Positions 33,929 to 43,105 of a DNA stretch of 64,000 bases are shown here, piece by piece; position 1 is the first letter of the stretch; every line of letters starts with the position of its first letter. The position numbers and the translations under genes are program-made. The notes beneath the pieces were generated by a model. The model saw only the letters and a list, made by a program, of their open reading frames with translations. It was not told the DNA's origin and did not search any database. This DNA is from Cryptosporangium phraense (GTDB taxonomy: Bacteria; Actinomycetota; Actinomycetes; Mycobacteriales; Cryptosporangiaceae), in the NCBI RefSeq assembly GCF_006912135.1, contig NZ_VIRS01000002.1, positions 422,676-486,675 of the forward strand. Reading direction: 5' to 3'.

Positions 33929-35077
33929 CTACCGGCGGCCCGTCGGCGTCAAACCGAGACTCATCCCAGCCAACCCCCGCTGACGCACGGCCAACTTCTC
34001 GGCCACCGCCCCCAGCGCCTTCGCCGCCGGCGCGGCCGGATCCGCCAGCACCAGCGGGGTCCCCGAATCCCCACCCTCCCGCACCCGCGGATCCAGCGGA
34101 ATCTGCCCCAGCAACGGCACCTGCGCCCCGAGCGTCTTCGTCAACGCCGCCGACACCGCCTCGCCGCCCCCAGACCCGAAAACGTCCATCCGCTCGCCGT
34201 TCGGCAGCTCCAGCCAGGACATGTTCTCCACCACGCCGACCAGCCGCTGGTGCGTCTGCAACGCAATGGAACCGGCCCGCTCGGCCACCTCGGCGGCGGC
34301 CTGCTGGGGCGTCGTCACGACCAGAATCTCGGCATTCGGCACCAGCTGTGCCACCGAGATGGCGATATCCCCCGTCCCCGGCGGCAGGTCCATCAGCAGC
34401 ACGTCCAGGTCACCCCAGAAGACGTCGGCCAGGAACTGCTGCAGGGCCCGGTGCAGCATCGGCCCGCGCCAGACGACGGCCGTGTTGCCCGGCGTGAACA
34501 TGCCGATCGAGATCACCTTCACGCCGTGCGACTGGGGCGGCATGATCATCTGCTCGACCTGCGTCGGGCGACCCTCCACGCCGAGCATGCGCGGCACCGA
34601 GAACCCGTAGATGTCAGCGTCGAGGACACCGACCGAGAGGCCGCGGGCGGCCAGCGCGGCCGCCAGGTTCACCGTCACCGACGACTTGCCGACGCCACCC
34701 TTGCCCGACGCCACCGCGTACACCCGAGTCAGCGAACCCGGCTGCGCGAACGGGATGACCGGCTCGCCCTTGCCGCCGCGCAGCGTCGACTGCAGTTCCT
34801 TGCGCTGCGCATCGCTCATCACGCCGAAGTTCACGCGCACCTGGGTCACGCCGTCCAGCGCGGCCACCGCCGCGGTGACGTCGTTCGTCAGCGTGTCTCG
34901 CATCGGGCAACCGGCCACCGTGAGCAGGACCGCGACCTCGACCACGCCGTCCGGGTGAACGGCCACCGATTCCACCATGCCGAGCTCGGTGATCGGCCGT
35001 TTGATCTCGGGGTCGTTGACCGCCGCGAGCGCCGTCCGGACGTCGCTCTCGGCCGGGAGCGTGGAGGAGACAGACAT
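33929..35077 (-). CDS. mrp: Mrp/NBP35 family Fe-S cluster carrier ATPase
   Basis: A 382-aa P-loop ATPase of the Mrp/ApbC family, which holds and transfers [4Fe-4S] clusters. An N-terminal DUF59/MIP18-like domain (about residues 8-95) is followed by the deviant Walker A SGKGGVGKSSVTVNLA, VLDADIYGFSVPRM and the switch LPPGTGD. Unlike many members, the C-terminal CxxC is not obvious; VVENMSWLELPNGERMDVFG has no cysteine there, so cluster binding may differ. ATG 35077. The neighbouring Rv1231c/Rv1232c-like genes show the mycobacterial order (Rv1229c). Divergent from azlC with a 45-bp gap. Confidence 0.92.
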   Translation of the reverse strand: MSVSSTLPAESDVRTALAAVNDPEIKRPITELGMVESVAVHPDGVVEVAVLLTVAGCPMRDTLTNDVTAAVAALDGVTQVRVNFGVMSDAQRKELQSTLRGGKGEPVIPFAQPGSLTRVYAVASGKGGVGKSSVTVNLAAALAARGLSVGVLDADIYGFSVPRMLGVEGRPTQVEQMIMPPQSHGVKVISIGMFTPGNTAVVWRGPMLHRALQQFLADVFWGDLDVLLMDLPPGTGDIAISVAQLVPNAEILVVTTPQQAAAEVAERAGSIALQTHQRLVGVVENMSWLELPNGERMDVFGSGGGEAVSAALTKTLGAQVPLLGQIPLDPRVREGGDSGTPLVLADPAAPAAKALGAVAEKLAVRQRGLAGMSLGLTPTGRR

Positions 35078-35122
35078 GACGCCAACTCTACGTCCGAGTA
35101 ACGGCCCGCTTAGCGTTCGGGC

Positions 35123-35776
35123 ATGGATCGAAGCATCGTCCGGGACGCGCTCGGCGTCGGCCTCGCGACCGGCGCGTACGGGATCGCGTTCGGCGCGGCC
35201 GGCGTCGCGGCCGGGTTCAGCGTCCTGCAGACGTGTCTGAGCAGCCTGCTGGTCTTCACCGGAGCGAGCCAGTTCGCGCTGGTCGGCGTCATCGGCGCGG
35301 GCGGGGGAGTGGCCGCCGCGGTGGGGTCGGCCCTCCTGCTCGGCGCACGCAACGCGCTCTACGGCGTCCGTCTCTCGAGTCTTCTGGGCTGGACCGGCTG
35401 GCGGCGCGCGATCGCGGCCCAGGGTGTGATCGACGAGTCAGCGGCGATGGCCCTCCCGCGCACGACGCCGGAGGCGTCGCGGCTGGCGTTCGTCTCCACC
35501 GCGCTGAGCGTCTTCGTGTTCTGGAACGCGGCCACGCTGATCGGCGCGGTCGGCGCCACCGCCGTCGGGGATCCCGCCGTTCTCGGTCTGGACGCCGCCG
35601 CGCCGGCCGGGTTCCTCGCGCTGCTCGCCCCGCGACTGCGCGAAGGCGGCGGGGCCTGGCGGGTGGCCGCCGCCGGCGCGGTGATCGCACTGCTGGCGAC
35701 GCCCTGGCTACCGCCCGGCGTGCCGGTCCTGCTGGCGAGCTTCGGCGTTCTCGTGGCCCTCGGACGGCCGCGGTGA
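35123..35776 (+). CDS. azlC: Branched-chain amino acid exporter large subunit (AzlC)
   Basis: A 217-aa membrane protein with about five to six helices. The N-terminal IVRDALGVGLATGAYGIAFG and SLLVFTGASQFALVGVIGAG (the AzlC hallmark) are present. With AzlD it exports branched-chain amino acids or analogues such as 4-azaleucine. The GTGA overlap with the next gene shows coupling. Confidence 0.9.
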   Translation: MDRSIVRDALGVGLATGAYGIAFGAAGVAAGFSVLQTCLSSLLVFTGASQFALVGVIGAGGGVAAAVGSALLLGARNALYGVRLSSLLGWTGWRRAIAAQGVIDESAAMALPRTTPEASRLAFVSTALSVFVFWNAATLIGAVGATAVGDPAVLGLDAAAPAGFLALLAPRLREGGGAWRVAAAGAVIALLATPWLPPGVPVLLASFGVLVALGRPR

Positions 35777-36078
35777 TCTGGCTCGCGCTGGCCCTCGCCG
35801 CCGCCGGGTGCTACCTGTTCAAGCTCCTCGGCCTGTCGCTGCCGTCACGCTGGCTGGCCGACCCCCGGGTGCTGCGGATCGCGATGCTGCTTCCGGTCGC
35901 GCTGCTGGCCGCCCTGGTTGCGGTCCAGACGTTCGGCGACGGCCGCTCGCTCGTCCTCGACGCGCGGGCGGCCGGGCTCGGCGTCGCCGTCGTCGCGGTG
36001 CTGCTCCGCGCCCCGTTCCTGCTCGTCGTCGTGCTGGCCGCGGCCACCGCCGCAACCGTCCGAGCGGTCAGCGGGTGA
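35773..36078 (+). CDS. azlD: Branched-chain amino acid exporter small subunit (AzlD)
   Basis: A 101-aa membrane protein with three to four helices, GTG 35773 overlapping the azlC stop. Length, the motif PSRWLADPRVLRIAMLLPVALLAAL and position fit the AzlD partner. Its 3' end overlaps the convergent DUF1003 gene by 11 bp. Confidence 0.88.
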   Translation: MIWLALALAAAGCYLFKLLGLSLPSRWLADPRVLRIAMLLPVALLAALVAVQTFGDGRSLVLDARAAGLGVAVVAVLLRAPFLLVVVLAAATAATVRAVSG

Positions 36079-36658
36079 GCTTCGCCCGTCGGCCGTCGTC
36101 GCGGCGGCCGTCCGGCGAACCGCCCCGGCGGTCGGCCCGGCGGGTCTCGGAGGGCGGCCGGGTCAGCTCGGCCTCGGCCTCCGGGGCCTCCTTCAGGTCC
36201 TCGACCAGCCGCCCGAGCTCCGTCCGCAGGTATTCGCGGGTCGCGACCTCGTTGATCGCCAGCCGCAGCGCGGCCAGCTCGCGGGCCAGGTACTCGGTGT
36301 CGGCCTTGGCCGCCTGAGCCCGCAGCCGGTCCTCCTCCAGCCCGATCCGGTCCCGGTCGGCCTGCCGGTTCTGGGCCAGCAGGATCAGCGGCGCCGCGTA
36401 CGCGGACTGCGTCGAGAAGGCCAGGTTCAGCAGGATGAACGGGTACGGGTCCCAGCGCAGGTGCACCGCGAAGATGTTGATCGTCACCCAGACGATGACG
36501 ATGAACGTCTGGATGATGATGAAGTTGCCGGTGCCGAGGAACTGCGCGACCCGTTCGGAGAGCCGTCCGAACGCGTCGGCGTCCACCCGGGGGAGCCTCC
36601 GGCGATGTTCGCGGGGCTGGTCCAAGCGGCCGCGGGATCGAGCCAGGTCCGTGGTCAT
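36068..36658 (-). CDS. DUF1003 membrane protein
   Basis: A 196-aa protein with two central membrane helices (FIIIQTFIVIVWVTINIFAV and PFILLNLAFSTQSAYAAPLIL), a coiled-coil region (about residues 95-150, RQADRDRIGLEEDRLRAQAA) and a basic tail. This is the DUF1003 architecture. ATG 36658 is selected: AAGGAGGTGA sits about 9 nt upstream, while GTG 36664 would be too near. It lies just downstream of the MgtE/CBS gene, in the same direction with 23 bp between; a link with magnesium handling is only positional. Confidence 0.88.
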   Translation of the reverse strand: MTTDLARSRGRLDQPREHRRRLPRVDADAFGRLSERVAQFLGTGNFIIIQTFIVIVWVTINIFAVHLRWDPYPFILLNLAFSTQSAYAAPLILLAQNRQADRDRIGLEEDRLRAQAAKADTEYLARELAALRLAINEVATREYLRTELGRLVEDLKEAPEAEAELTRPPSETRRADRRGGSPDGRRDDGRRAKLTR

Positions 36659-36681
36659 ACCCACTCACCTCCTTCGCTGGT

Positions 36682-37929
36682 TCAGGTCTGGTCGCGCCAG
36701 TCCTCCGGCAGCAGGTGATCCAGGACGTCGTCCACGGTGACGGCACCCAGCAGCCGGTCGTTCTCGTCCACCACCGGTACCGCGACCAGGTTGTACGTCG
36801 CCAGGTAGTGCGCCACCTGGGCGAGCGTCGCGTCGGCGTCCAGCGGGGTCAGGTCGGCGTCGATCACCGCGCTGACCAGCTTGCTGGGCTCCTCGCGCAG
36901 CAACCGCTGGATGTGCGCGATGCCGAGGAAGCGGCCGGACGGCGTCGCCGACGGCGGACGGCAGACGTACACCTGCGACGCCAGCGCCGGCGTCAGGTCG
37001 GGGTCGCGCACCCGGGCCAGCGCGTGGGCGACCGTGGCGTCCGGCGGCATGATCACCGGCTCCGACGTCATCATGCCGCCCGCGGTGTCCTCGGTGTAGT
37101 CGAGCAGCCGGCGCACCGGCGCGGCCTCGGACGGCTCCATCATCGCGAGCAGCCGTTCCTGCTCGGTCTCGGGCAGCTCGCCGAGCAGGTCGGCGGCGTC
37201 GTCCGGGTTCATCTCCTCGAGGACGTGCGCGGCCCGCTCGGCCTCCAGCGAGCCCAGGATCTCGATCTGGTCGTCCTCGGGGAGCTCCTCCATGACGTCG
37301 GCCAGCCGGTCGTCGCCGAGCGCCGCCGCCACCTCGACGCGTCGCTTGTCCGAGAGCCCCTGCAGGACGTTGGCCAGGTCGGCCGCGCGCAACTGGTCGA
37401 ACACCGCGAGCAGGTTGGCCGCGCCCTGGCGGTCCTGGGTGCTGATCACGCCCTCGACCTCGCCCCAGTCGACCTGACGCAGGTGGCCGCGGCGTTTGCC
37501 CAGGACGCCCTGGATCTGCTCGCGCGCGGCGACCTTGATCAGCTCCCACTCCCCGGTGCGCGACCGCTCCATCGCCACGTCGACGACGACGGCCTTCACC
37601 GGCGAGTCGCCGATCAGCGTCACCTGCCGGTCGAGCATGTCGCCCAGCGCCATCAGCTCACCGGTGCGCTGCTCGAAGCGTCGCAGGCTGATCGTGCCGG
37701 TGTTCAGCATCACAGCGTCCGGATCGAACGCGGTCACCCGGCCGAGCGGGACGAAGATCCGACGCCGGTGGACGACCTCGACCACCAGACCGGTGACCCG
37801 GGGCGGACGGGTGATCTCGGCCCGGGGGCGGACCACCGCGTCGCGGACGCGGCCCAGCTGGTCGCCGCTCGGGTCGAAAACCGCGACGCCGGCCAGGCGA
37901 GCCAGGTAGATCCGCGTGCCGGTGGTCAC
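36682..37929 (-). CDS. MgtE N-terminal/CBS domain protein with PRC-barrel region (Rv1232c-like)
   Basis: A 415-aa soluble protein. A PRC-barrel-like start (LARLAGVAVFDPSGDQLGRVRD) is followed by a second barrel half. The MgtE intracellular N-domain spans about residues 170-290 (LSDKRRVEVAAALGDDRLAD, LLGELPETEQERLLAMM), and two CBS domains lie at about 290-410 (TAGGMMTSEPVIM, VAVPVVDENDRLLGAVTVDD). No membrane channel part is present, so it may sense Mg2+ or nucleotides without transporting. Matches Rv1232c in the mrp neighbourhood. GTG start, overlapping the stop of the preceding gene. Confidence 0.9.
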   Translation of the reverse strand: MTTGTRIYLARLAGVAVFDPSGDQLGRVRDAVVRPRAEITRPPRVTGLVVEVVHRRRIFVPLGRVTAFDPDAVMLNTGTISLRRFEQRTGELMALGDMLDRQVTLIGDSPVKAVVVDVAMERSRTGEWELIKVAAREQIQGVLGKRRGHLRQVDWGEVEGVISTQDRQGAANLLAVFDQLRAADLANVLQGLSDKRRVEVAAALGDDRLADVMEELPEDDQIEILGSLEAERAAHVLEEMNPDDAADLLGELPETEQERLLAMMEPSEAAPVRRLLDYTEDTAGGMMTSEPVIMPPDATVAHALARVRDPDLTPALASQVYVCRPPSATPSGRFLGIAHIQRLLREEPSKLVSAVIDADLTPLDADATLAQVAHYLATYNLVAVPVVDENDRLLGAVTVDDVLDHLLPEDWRDQT

Positions 37930-38417
37930 TGTGGGAGCTTACGACGGCCCAGCGTGCGGGGGACCGGCGTGGGGGTGACCGCCGTGGTCGGGCGGGGCGC
38001 AGCGGCGCCGGAGCCGTCCGGCAGCGTGTCGCCGGCCTCCACCGGTTCGCCGGCCGGGGTCAGCCGGCTGATCCGGGCGTCGACCGCCCACCGGGCCGGC
38101 GCGCCGACCGGATCGCTCGCGTTGAGCCGCTTGGTGGCCAGCTGCGGCGCGATGTCGTCCCAGGCCGGAGTGCCGGGTCCGACCCGCTCGACCGACGCCC
38201 GCCAGGTGAGGATCCGCCCGCCGTGTTCGCCGCGGAGGGTGACCAGGCACTCGTCGGCCCCGTCGAGGCCGGGCGCGGGTTGCTCGGTGCCCCCGTGCAG
38301 CACGTACGCCGCCCCGTCGATCCAGGTCAGCCAGGCCGTCGTGGCCGGGTGCCCGTCGATCGTGAGCCAGCCGACGGCTGCCTTCTTCATGACCTCGCCG
38401 ATCAGCGGATGCGCCAT
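37926..38417 (-). CDS. Conserved hypothetical protein (Rv1231c position)
   Basis: A 163-aa soluble protein starting MAHPLIGEVMKKAAVGWLTI. The first 110 residues look like a beta-rich, split-barrel-type fold (AWLTWIDGAAYVLHGG, CLVTLRGEHGGRILTWRASV); the tail is Pro/Thr/Arg-rich. The position upstream of the MgtE/CBS gene, with overlapping stop and start, matches Rv1231c. A pyridoxamine-oxidase-like fold is possible but not shown. Its ATG shares CATG with an alternative start of the divergent EamA gene. Confidence 0.75.
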   Translation of the reverse strand: MAHPLIGEVMKKAAVGWLTIDGHPATTAWLTWIDGAAYVLHGGTEQPAPGLDGADECLVTLRGEHGGRILTWRASVERVGPGTPAWDDIAPQLATKRLNASDPVGAPARWAVDARISRLTPAGEPVEAGDTLPDGSGAAAPRPTTAVTPTPVPRTLGRRKLPQ

Positions 38418-38436
38418 GAATGAAAGTCTGACAGCC

Positions 38437-39360
38437 GTGAGTCGTGCCACCTGGGTGATGCTCGGAGTCGCGGTGGCCGCAGTGGCCACGTCCGGGCCGC
38501 TGATCGCGGCGATCGCCGCCCCGGCGCTGGCGATCGCCTTCTGGCGGCTCGGCCTGGCCGCCCTGGTGCTGGCCCCGATCACCACGGTCCGGCTCCTGCG
38601 GGTGCCGGCCGAGCGGCCCGGCCGGAGGACGCTCGGCGCCTGCCTCGCGGCTGGCGCCCTGCTGGCCGGCCACTTCGGCACCTGGATCCCGAGCGTGACG
38701 ATGACCAGCGTGGCGACGTCGACCGCGCTGGTGTGCACGCAGCCGATCTGGGCCGCGATCATCGCGGCGATCGGTGGCCAGCGGTTCACCCGGAGATTCT
38801 GGTTCGGCGTGCTGCTCGCGGTCGTCGGAGCGACCGCGATGACCGGCGCCGACGTCACGGTCTCGGCCCGGGCGCTGGCCGGCGACGCGCTGGCGCTCGT
38901 CGGCGCCGTGCTGATGGCCGCGTACGTGACGGTCGGATCGAAGGTGCGGGCCACCACCAGCACGACGACGTACACGACGTTCTGCTACGGCGTCTGCGCG
39001 GTGTTGCTGCTGGCGGTGTGCCTGGTCGCGGGCGTCCGGCTCACCGGCTACCCGGCCGAGGCGTGGCTGCAGCTGGCCGCGCTCACCGGCGGAGCCCAGT
39101 TCCTCGGCCACTCGCTGATCAACCGGGTGCTGGCGTCGCTGTCGGCGACCACGGTGAGCGTCGCGATCCTCTTCGAGGTCCCGGGTGCGGCGCTGCTCGC
39201 CTGGATCTTCCTCGGGCAGACGCCGCCCGGGCTGGCCTGGCCGGGCCTCGCGCTGCTGTTGACCGGCCTCGTCCTGGTGACCGTGGCGAGCAGAAGGTCA
39301 CACTCTGAACCGGTTCCGGAGCCGCTGACCGGCGATGGTCCGTCGGTAAGTTACTCATGA
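38437..39360 (+). CDS. EamA/DMT family transporter
   Basis: A 307-aa drug/metabolite exporter with ten predicted helices in two EamA repeats. LAIAFWRLGLAALVLAPITT and STALVCTQPIWAAIIAAI belong to the first repeat; ATTVSVAILFEVPGAALLAW to the second. GTG 38437 (MSRATWVML) is used; ATG 38416 would overlap the start codon of the divergent gene. The substrate is unknown. Confidence 0.87.
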   Translation: MSRATWVMLGVAVAAVATSGPLIAAIAAPALAIAFWRLGLAALVLAPITTVRLLRVPAERPGRRTLGACLAAGALLAGHFGTWIPSVTMTSVATSTALVCTQPIWAAIIAAIGGQRFTRRFWFGVLLAVVGATAMTGADVTVSARALAGDALALVGAVLMAAYVTVGSKVRATTSTTTYTTFCYGVCAVLLLAVCLVAGVRLTGYPAEAWLQLAALTGGAQFLGHSLINRVLASLSATTVSVAILFEVPGAALLAWIFLGQTPPGLAWPGLALLLTGLVLVTVASRRSHSEPVPEPLTGDGPSVSYS

Positions 39361-39389
39361 GTTGGACCCCATCGCTGAGGAGCCCACCC

Positions 39390-40349
39390 ATGACCGAACC
39401 CCGAACCCTGCGGCCGCGCCGCTCCAGCCTGGCCGTGCCCGGCTCGAACCCCCGGTTCCTGGAGAAGGCCAAGGGCCTCCCGGCCGACCAGGTCTTCCTC
39501 GACCTCGAGGACGCCTGCGCCCCGCTGGCCAAGCCGGAGGCCCGGAAGAACATCGTCGCGGCGCTGAACGAGGGCGGCTGGGGCGACAAGATCCGGGTCG
39601 TGCGGGTCAACGACCTGACGACGCACTGGACCTACCGGGACGTCGTCGAAGTGGTCGAGGGCGCGGGGCAGAACCTGGACTGCATCATGCTGCCCAAGGT
39701 GCAGAGCGCCGCTCAGGTGGAGTGGCTGGACCTGACGCTGACCCAGATCGAGAAGACGATGGGCTTCGAGGTCGGCCGGATCGGCATCGAGGCCCAGATC
39801 GAGAACGCCAAGGGCCTGATCGCGGTCGACGCGATCGCGCAGGCGTCGCCGCGGGTCGAGACGATCATCTTCGGGCCGGCCGACTTCATGGCCAGCATCA
39901 ACATGAAGTCGCTGGTGGTGGGCGCCCTGCACCCGGACTACCCGGGTGACCCGTTCCACTACATCCTGATGAAGATCCTGATGGCCGCCCGGGCCTACGA
40001 CAAGCAGGCCATCGACGGCCCGTTCCTGCAGGTCCGCGACGTGGACGCGTTCCGGGAGGTCGCCAAGCGGGCGGCGATGCTCGGCTACGACGGCAAGTGG
40101 GTGCTGCACCCGGGCCAGATCGACGCGGCGAACGAGATCTTCTCGCCCAGCCAGGAAGACTACGACCACGCCGAGCTGATCCTCGACGCGTACGACTACG
40201 CGACGTCCGAGGCCGGCGGCAAGAAGGGCTCGGCGATGCTCGGCGACGAGATGATCGACGAGGCCAGCCGGAAGATGGCGCTGGTCGTCGCGGGCAAGGG
40301 CCGCGCCGCCGGGATGAGCCGCACGTCGAGCTTCACGCCCCCGGAGTGA
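39390..40349 (+). CDS. HpcH/HpaI-type CoA ester lyase (malyl-/beta-methylmalyl-CoA lyase-like)
   Basis: A 319-aa TIM-barrel lyase. RRSSLAVPGSNPRFLEKA and VFLDLEDACAP (with Mg2+-binding Glu/Asp) are typical of citrate-lyase-beta-like enzymes; IGIEAQIENAKGL and IFGPADFMAS carry other metal/substrate contacts. Length and the C-terminal lid (SASRKMA-like EASRKMALVVAGKG) resemble malyl-CoA lyases of the ethylmalonyl-CoA pathway. An acyl-CoA dehydrogenase and a MaoC hydratase nearby could supply the preceding steps (inference). ATG 39390 follows a GAGGAG site. Confidence 0.88.
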   Translation: MTEPRTLRPRRSSLAVPGSNPRFLEKAKGLPADQVFLDLEDACAPLAKPEARKNIVAALNEGGWGDKIRVVRVNDLTTHWTYRDVVEVVEGAGQNLDCIMLPKVQSAAQVEWLDLTLTQIEKTMGFEVGRIGIEAQIENAKGLIAVDAIAQASPRVETIIFGPADFMASINMKSLVVGALHPDYPGDPFHYILMKILMAARAYDKQAIDGPFLQVRDVDAFREVAKRAAMLGYDGKWVLHPGQIDAANEIFSPSQEDYDHAELILDAYDYATSEAGGKKGSAMLGDEMIDEASRKMALVVAGKGRAAGMSRTSSFTPPE

Positions 40350-40356
40350 GGCGAAC

Positions 40357-40378
40357 GGGCCCGGCGCAGGCCGGGCCC
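40357..40378. terminator. Bidirectional terminator
   Basis: GGGCCCGGC (40357-40365), GCAG loop, GCCGGGCCC (40370-40378): a perfect 9-bp stem between the convergent CoA lyase and DUF4190 genes. Confidence 0.7.
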
Positions 40379-40382
40379 GCCG

Positions 40383-40895
40383 TCACGGGCTGGTCGAGGA
40401 CGTCGTGATCGCGATGACGATGATGACCGCGTAGACCAGGATGAACGTGATCGAGAGGCCGAAGCCGATCCAGCCGACGACGATGCCGGCGGTCGCGAAG
40501 CCCTCGCCGTCTTCACCGGTCTGCCGGATCTCCTTCTTCGCCGAGTGCCCGAGCAGCGCCCCGACGATGCCCGGCAGCCCGAGGCACATCATGAACGACA
40601 CGATCGACACGATCATCGCCGCGAGCGCCTTGCCGTTCTGCTTCCGCGGCGGCGGGTAGCCGTAGGCCGGGTAGGCCGGAGCCGGGGCGCCCCACGCACC
40701 CGGCTGCTGCTGGTAGGCCGCGTTCGGGTCGTAGGCGGCCGGCGTGGCCCCGTAACCCGAGGTCGGGTTCGGATAACCCGAGGTCGGATTGGGATAACCC
40801 GAGGTCGGCGCCGGATAACCGGACGTCGGGTCGGGGAACCCGGAGGTCGGCTTCGCCCACGGGTTCGACTCGTCCGGCGGCGGACTGTACGTCAT
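40383..40895 (-). CDS. DUF4190 membrane protein with N-terminal PTSGYPxP repeats
   Basis: A 170-aa protein. Residues 16-50 hold a tandem seven-residue repeat ([19 protein letters not shown]), encoded by 21-bp repeats near 40750-40850. A Pro/Tyr-rich stretch follows, then [20 protein letters not shown] starts the DUF4190 region with two membrane helices and a conserved GH-ARKEI-type loop ([18 protein letters not shown]). Function unknown; the family is widespread in actinobacteria. Confidence 0.87.
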   Translation of the reverse strand: MTYSPPPDESNPWAKPTSGFPDPTSGYPAPTSGYPNPTSGYPNPTSGYGATPAAYDPNAAYQQQPGAWGAPAPAYPAYGYPPPRKQNGKALAAMIVSIVSFMMCLGLPGIVGALLGHSAKKEIRQTGEDGEGFATAGIVVGWIGFGLSITFILVYAVIIVIAITTSSTSP

Positions 40896-41003
40896 GGGCG
40901 CGTCCTATCACAGTGGCGGCAAACTTCGCCCAGGGTATTCGTGGACGCACGCCCGCCTCGGGCGGGGCGTCGCCGTCGGAATCACGTACGACACAATCAC
41001 CGC

Positions 41004-41792
41004 ATGAGTGAGCACGCCGCCCCGACGGTTAATCCCACCGACCGCCTCGACGGCAGGGTCGCGCTCGTCACCGGCGCGGGCAGCCCGGACGGTATCGGGT
41101 ACGCGATCGCCCGCCGGCTGATCGCGCTCGGCGCCCGCGTCGGCATCGTCTCGACCACCCGCCGGATCCACGAGCGCGCCGCCGAGCTCGGCGCCTCCGG
41201 GTTCGTGGTCGACCTCGTCGACCCGGCTGAGGTCGAGGCTTTTGCCGACGCGGTGCGCGACGCGCTCGGCGACGTCGAGGTGCTGGTGAACAACGCGGGC
41301 ATGGCCAGCGTGGCCAGCCCCGAGGTGCTTCGCCCGGTGAGTCAGCTCTCCGACGACGACTGGCGCACCGAGATCGACCGCAACCTGACCAGCGCGTTCA
41401 ACACCAGCCGGGCGTTCGTCGGCGGGATGACCGAGCGCGGCTGGGGGCGGATCGTCAACATCGCGTCGACCACCGGGCCGATCAACGCGATGCCGGCCGA
41501 GGCGGGTTACGCGGCCGCGAAGGCCGGGATGGTCGGGCTGACCCGGGCGCTGGCGATGGAGGTCGTGGCCGACGGGGTGACCGTGAACGCGGTGGCGCCG
41601 GGCTGGATCCACACCGGCTCGTCCACGGTCAGCGAGCTGCACTACGGCCGCCTGACGCCGCTGGGCCGCCCCGGCTCCCCGGACGAGGTGGCCGCCACCG
41701 TCTCGTTCCTGACGACGCCGGCCGCCTCGTACGTCACCGGCCAGATGCTGGTGGTGGACGGCGGTAACTCGGTCCTGGAGTCCCGTGGTTAG
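41004..41792 (+). CDS. SDR family oxidoreductase (FabG-like)
   Basis: A 262-aa short-chain dehydrogenase. [20 protein letters not shown] is the TGxxxGxG cofactor loop with a two-residue insertion; VLVNNAG is the NNAG motif. Catalytic Ser (IVNIAST), Tyr and Lys ([10 protein letters not shown]) are present, and the C-terminus [14 protein letters not shown] is typical. ATG 41004 was selected; the frame is open much further upstream but antisense to the DUF4190 gene. The probable substrate is a 3-oxoacyl-CoA or -ACP. Confidence 0.9.
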   Translation: MSEHAAPTVNPTDRLDGRVALVTGAGSPDGIGYAIARRLIALGARVGIVSTTRRIHERAAELGASGFVVDLVDPAEVEAFADAVRDALGDVEVLVNNAGMASVASPEVLRPVSQLSDDDWRTEIDRNLTSAFNTSRAFVGGMTERGWGRIVNIASTTGPINAMPAEAGYAAAKAGMVGLTRALAMEVVADGVTVNAVAPGWIHTGSSTVSELHYGRLTPLGRPGSPDEVAATVSFLTTPAASYVTGQMLVVDGGNSVLESRG

Positions 41793-41861
41793 GTTCACAA
41801 GGGGCTGAATCGGTCAGGTGGGTGATACTCCTCGGTAACAAACCGACGGAGGGAGCGCCCT

Positions 41862-43064
41862 GTGGCCCGTCTCGCGCAGACCCATGGGTTGACCGAAATC
41901 CAGAGCGACATCCTGGCCACGGTCCGGACCTTCGTCGACAAGGAGATCATCCCGCACGCCCAGGCCCTCGAGCACGCCGACGAGTACCCGACCGACATCG
42001 TCGACGGCATGAAGGAGATGGGCCTGTTCGGGCTCATGATCCCCGAGGAGTACGGCGGTCTCGGCGAGTCGCTCCTCACCTACGCGCTGGTCGTCGAGGA
42101 GATCGCCCGGGGTTGGATGAGCGTCTCCGGCATCATCAACACCCACTTCATCGTCGCCTATCTCCTGCGCCAGCACGGCTCCGACGAGCAGAAGCAGCGC
42201 CTGCTGCCACAGATGGCCACCGGCGACGTCCGGGGCGCGTTCTCGATGTCGGAGCCTGCCCTGGGTTCGGACGTGAGCGCGATCTCCACCCGGGCCAAGA
42301 AGGACGGCGACGACTACGTCATCACCGGCCAGAAGATGTGGCTGACGAACGGCGCCCAGTCGTCGGTCGTCGCCACGCTGGTCAAGACCGACGAGGGCCA
42401 GGAGTCGGTCTACCGGAACATGACGACGTTCCTGGTGGAGAAGGAGCCGGGCTTCGGCGAGACCGCGCCCGGCGTCACGATCCCGAAGAAGATCGAGAAG
42501 ATGGGCTACAAGGGCGTCGAGACGACCGAGCTGATCTTCGACGACGCCCGCCTCCCGGCCACCGCGATCCTCGGCGGCCCGGAGAAGGCCGGCCGCGGCT
42601 TCTACCAGATGATGGACGGCATCGAGGTCGGCCGCGTGAACGTCGCCGCAAGGGCCTGCGGCATCGCGATCCGCGCGTTCGAACTCGGCGTGGCCTACGC
42701 CCAGCAGCGCAAGACGTTCGGCAAGGCGATCGTCGACCACCAGGCGATCGCATTCAAGCTGGCCGAGATGGCGACGAAGATCGAAGCCGCGCACGCCCTG
42801 ACCGTGAACGCCGCCCGGCTCAAGGACGCCGGCGAGCGCAACGACGTCGAGGCCGGCATGGCCAAGCTGCTGGCCAGCGAATACTGCGCCGAGGTGACGC
42901 AGGAGTCGTTCCGCATCCACGGCGGCTACGGCTACTCCAAGGAGTACGAGATCGAGCGGCTCATGCGCGAGGCGCCGTTCCTGCTCATCGGCGAGGGCAC
43001 GTCCGAGATCCAGAAGACGATCATCAGCCGTGGCCTGCTCCGCGAGTACGGCCTCAAGTCCTGA
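41862..43064 (+). CDS. Acyl-CoA dehydrogenase
   Basis: A 400-aa FAD-dependent acyl-CoA dehydrogenase. FSMSEPALGSDVSAI and YVITGQKMWLTNGAQSS cover the flavin-binding region; RKTFGKAI, YGGYGYSKEYEIERLMREA and IGEGTSEIQKTIISRGLL the C-terminal helices. The catalytic base region is in YGYSKEYEIERL. GTG 41862 follows GGAGGGA. Together with the CoA lyase and a MaoC gene it could be the methylsuccinyl-CoA dehydrogenase of the ethylmalonyl-CoA pathway, but a general short-chain enzyme is possible. Confidence 0.9.
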   Translation: MARLAQTHGLTEIQSDILATVRTFVDKEIIPHAQALEHADEYPTDIVDGMKEMGLFGLMIPEEYGGLGESLLTYALVVEEIARGWMSVSGIINTHFIVAYLLRQHGSDEQKQRLLPQMATGDVRGAFSMSEPALGSDVSAISTRAKKDGDDYVITGQKMWLTNGAQSSVVATLVKTDEGQESVYRNMTTFLVEKEPGFGETAPGVTIPKKIEKMGYKGVETTELIFDDARLPATAILGGPEKAGRGFYQMMDGIEVGRVNVAARACGIAIRAFELGVAYAQQRKTFGKAIVDHQAIAFKLAEMATKIEAAHALTVNAARLKDAGERNDVEAGMAKLLASEYCAEVTQESFRIHGGYGYSKEYEIERLMREAPFLLIGEGTSEIQKTIISRGLLREYGLKS

Positions 43065-43068
43065 GAAG

Positions 43069-43105
43069 AGAGCCCGGGCGAAGGGGTGCCTCGCCCGGGC
43101 TCTCC
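43069..43105. terminator. Strong terminator hairpin after the acyl-CoA dehydrogenase gene
   Basis: GAGAGCCCGGGCGA (43069-43082) pairs perfectly with TCGCCCGGGCTCTC (43092-43105) over 14 bp. It is 5 bp after the stop. A further hairpin, GATGCGTCG/CGACGCATC (43175-43200), lies toward the convergent radical SAM gene. Confidence 0.75.

Noticed and set aside
33655..34497. Plus-strand frame with 18-residue repeats (PPPQRAEAIF-type)
   Set aside because: Its second half is antisense to mrp, it has no ribosome site, and the repeats reflect DNA-level duplication of a 54-bp unit.
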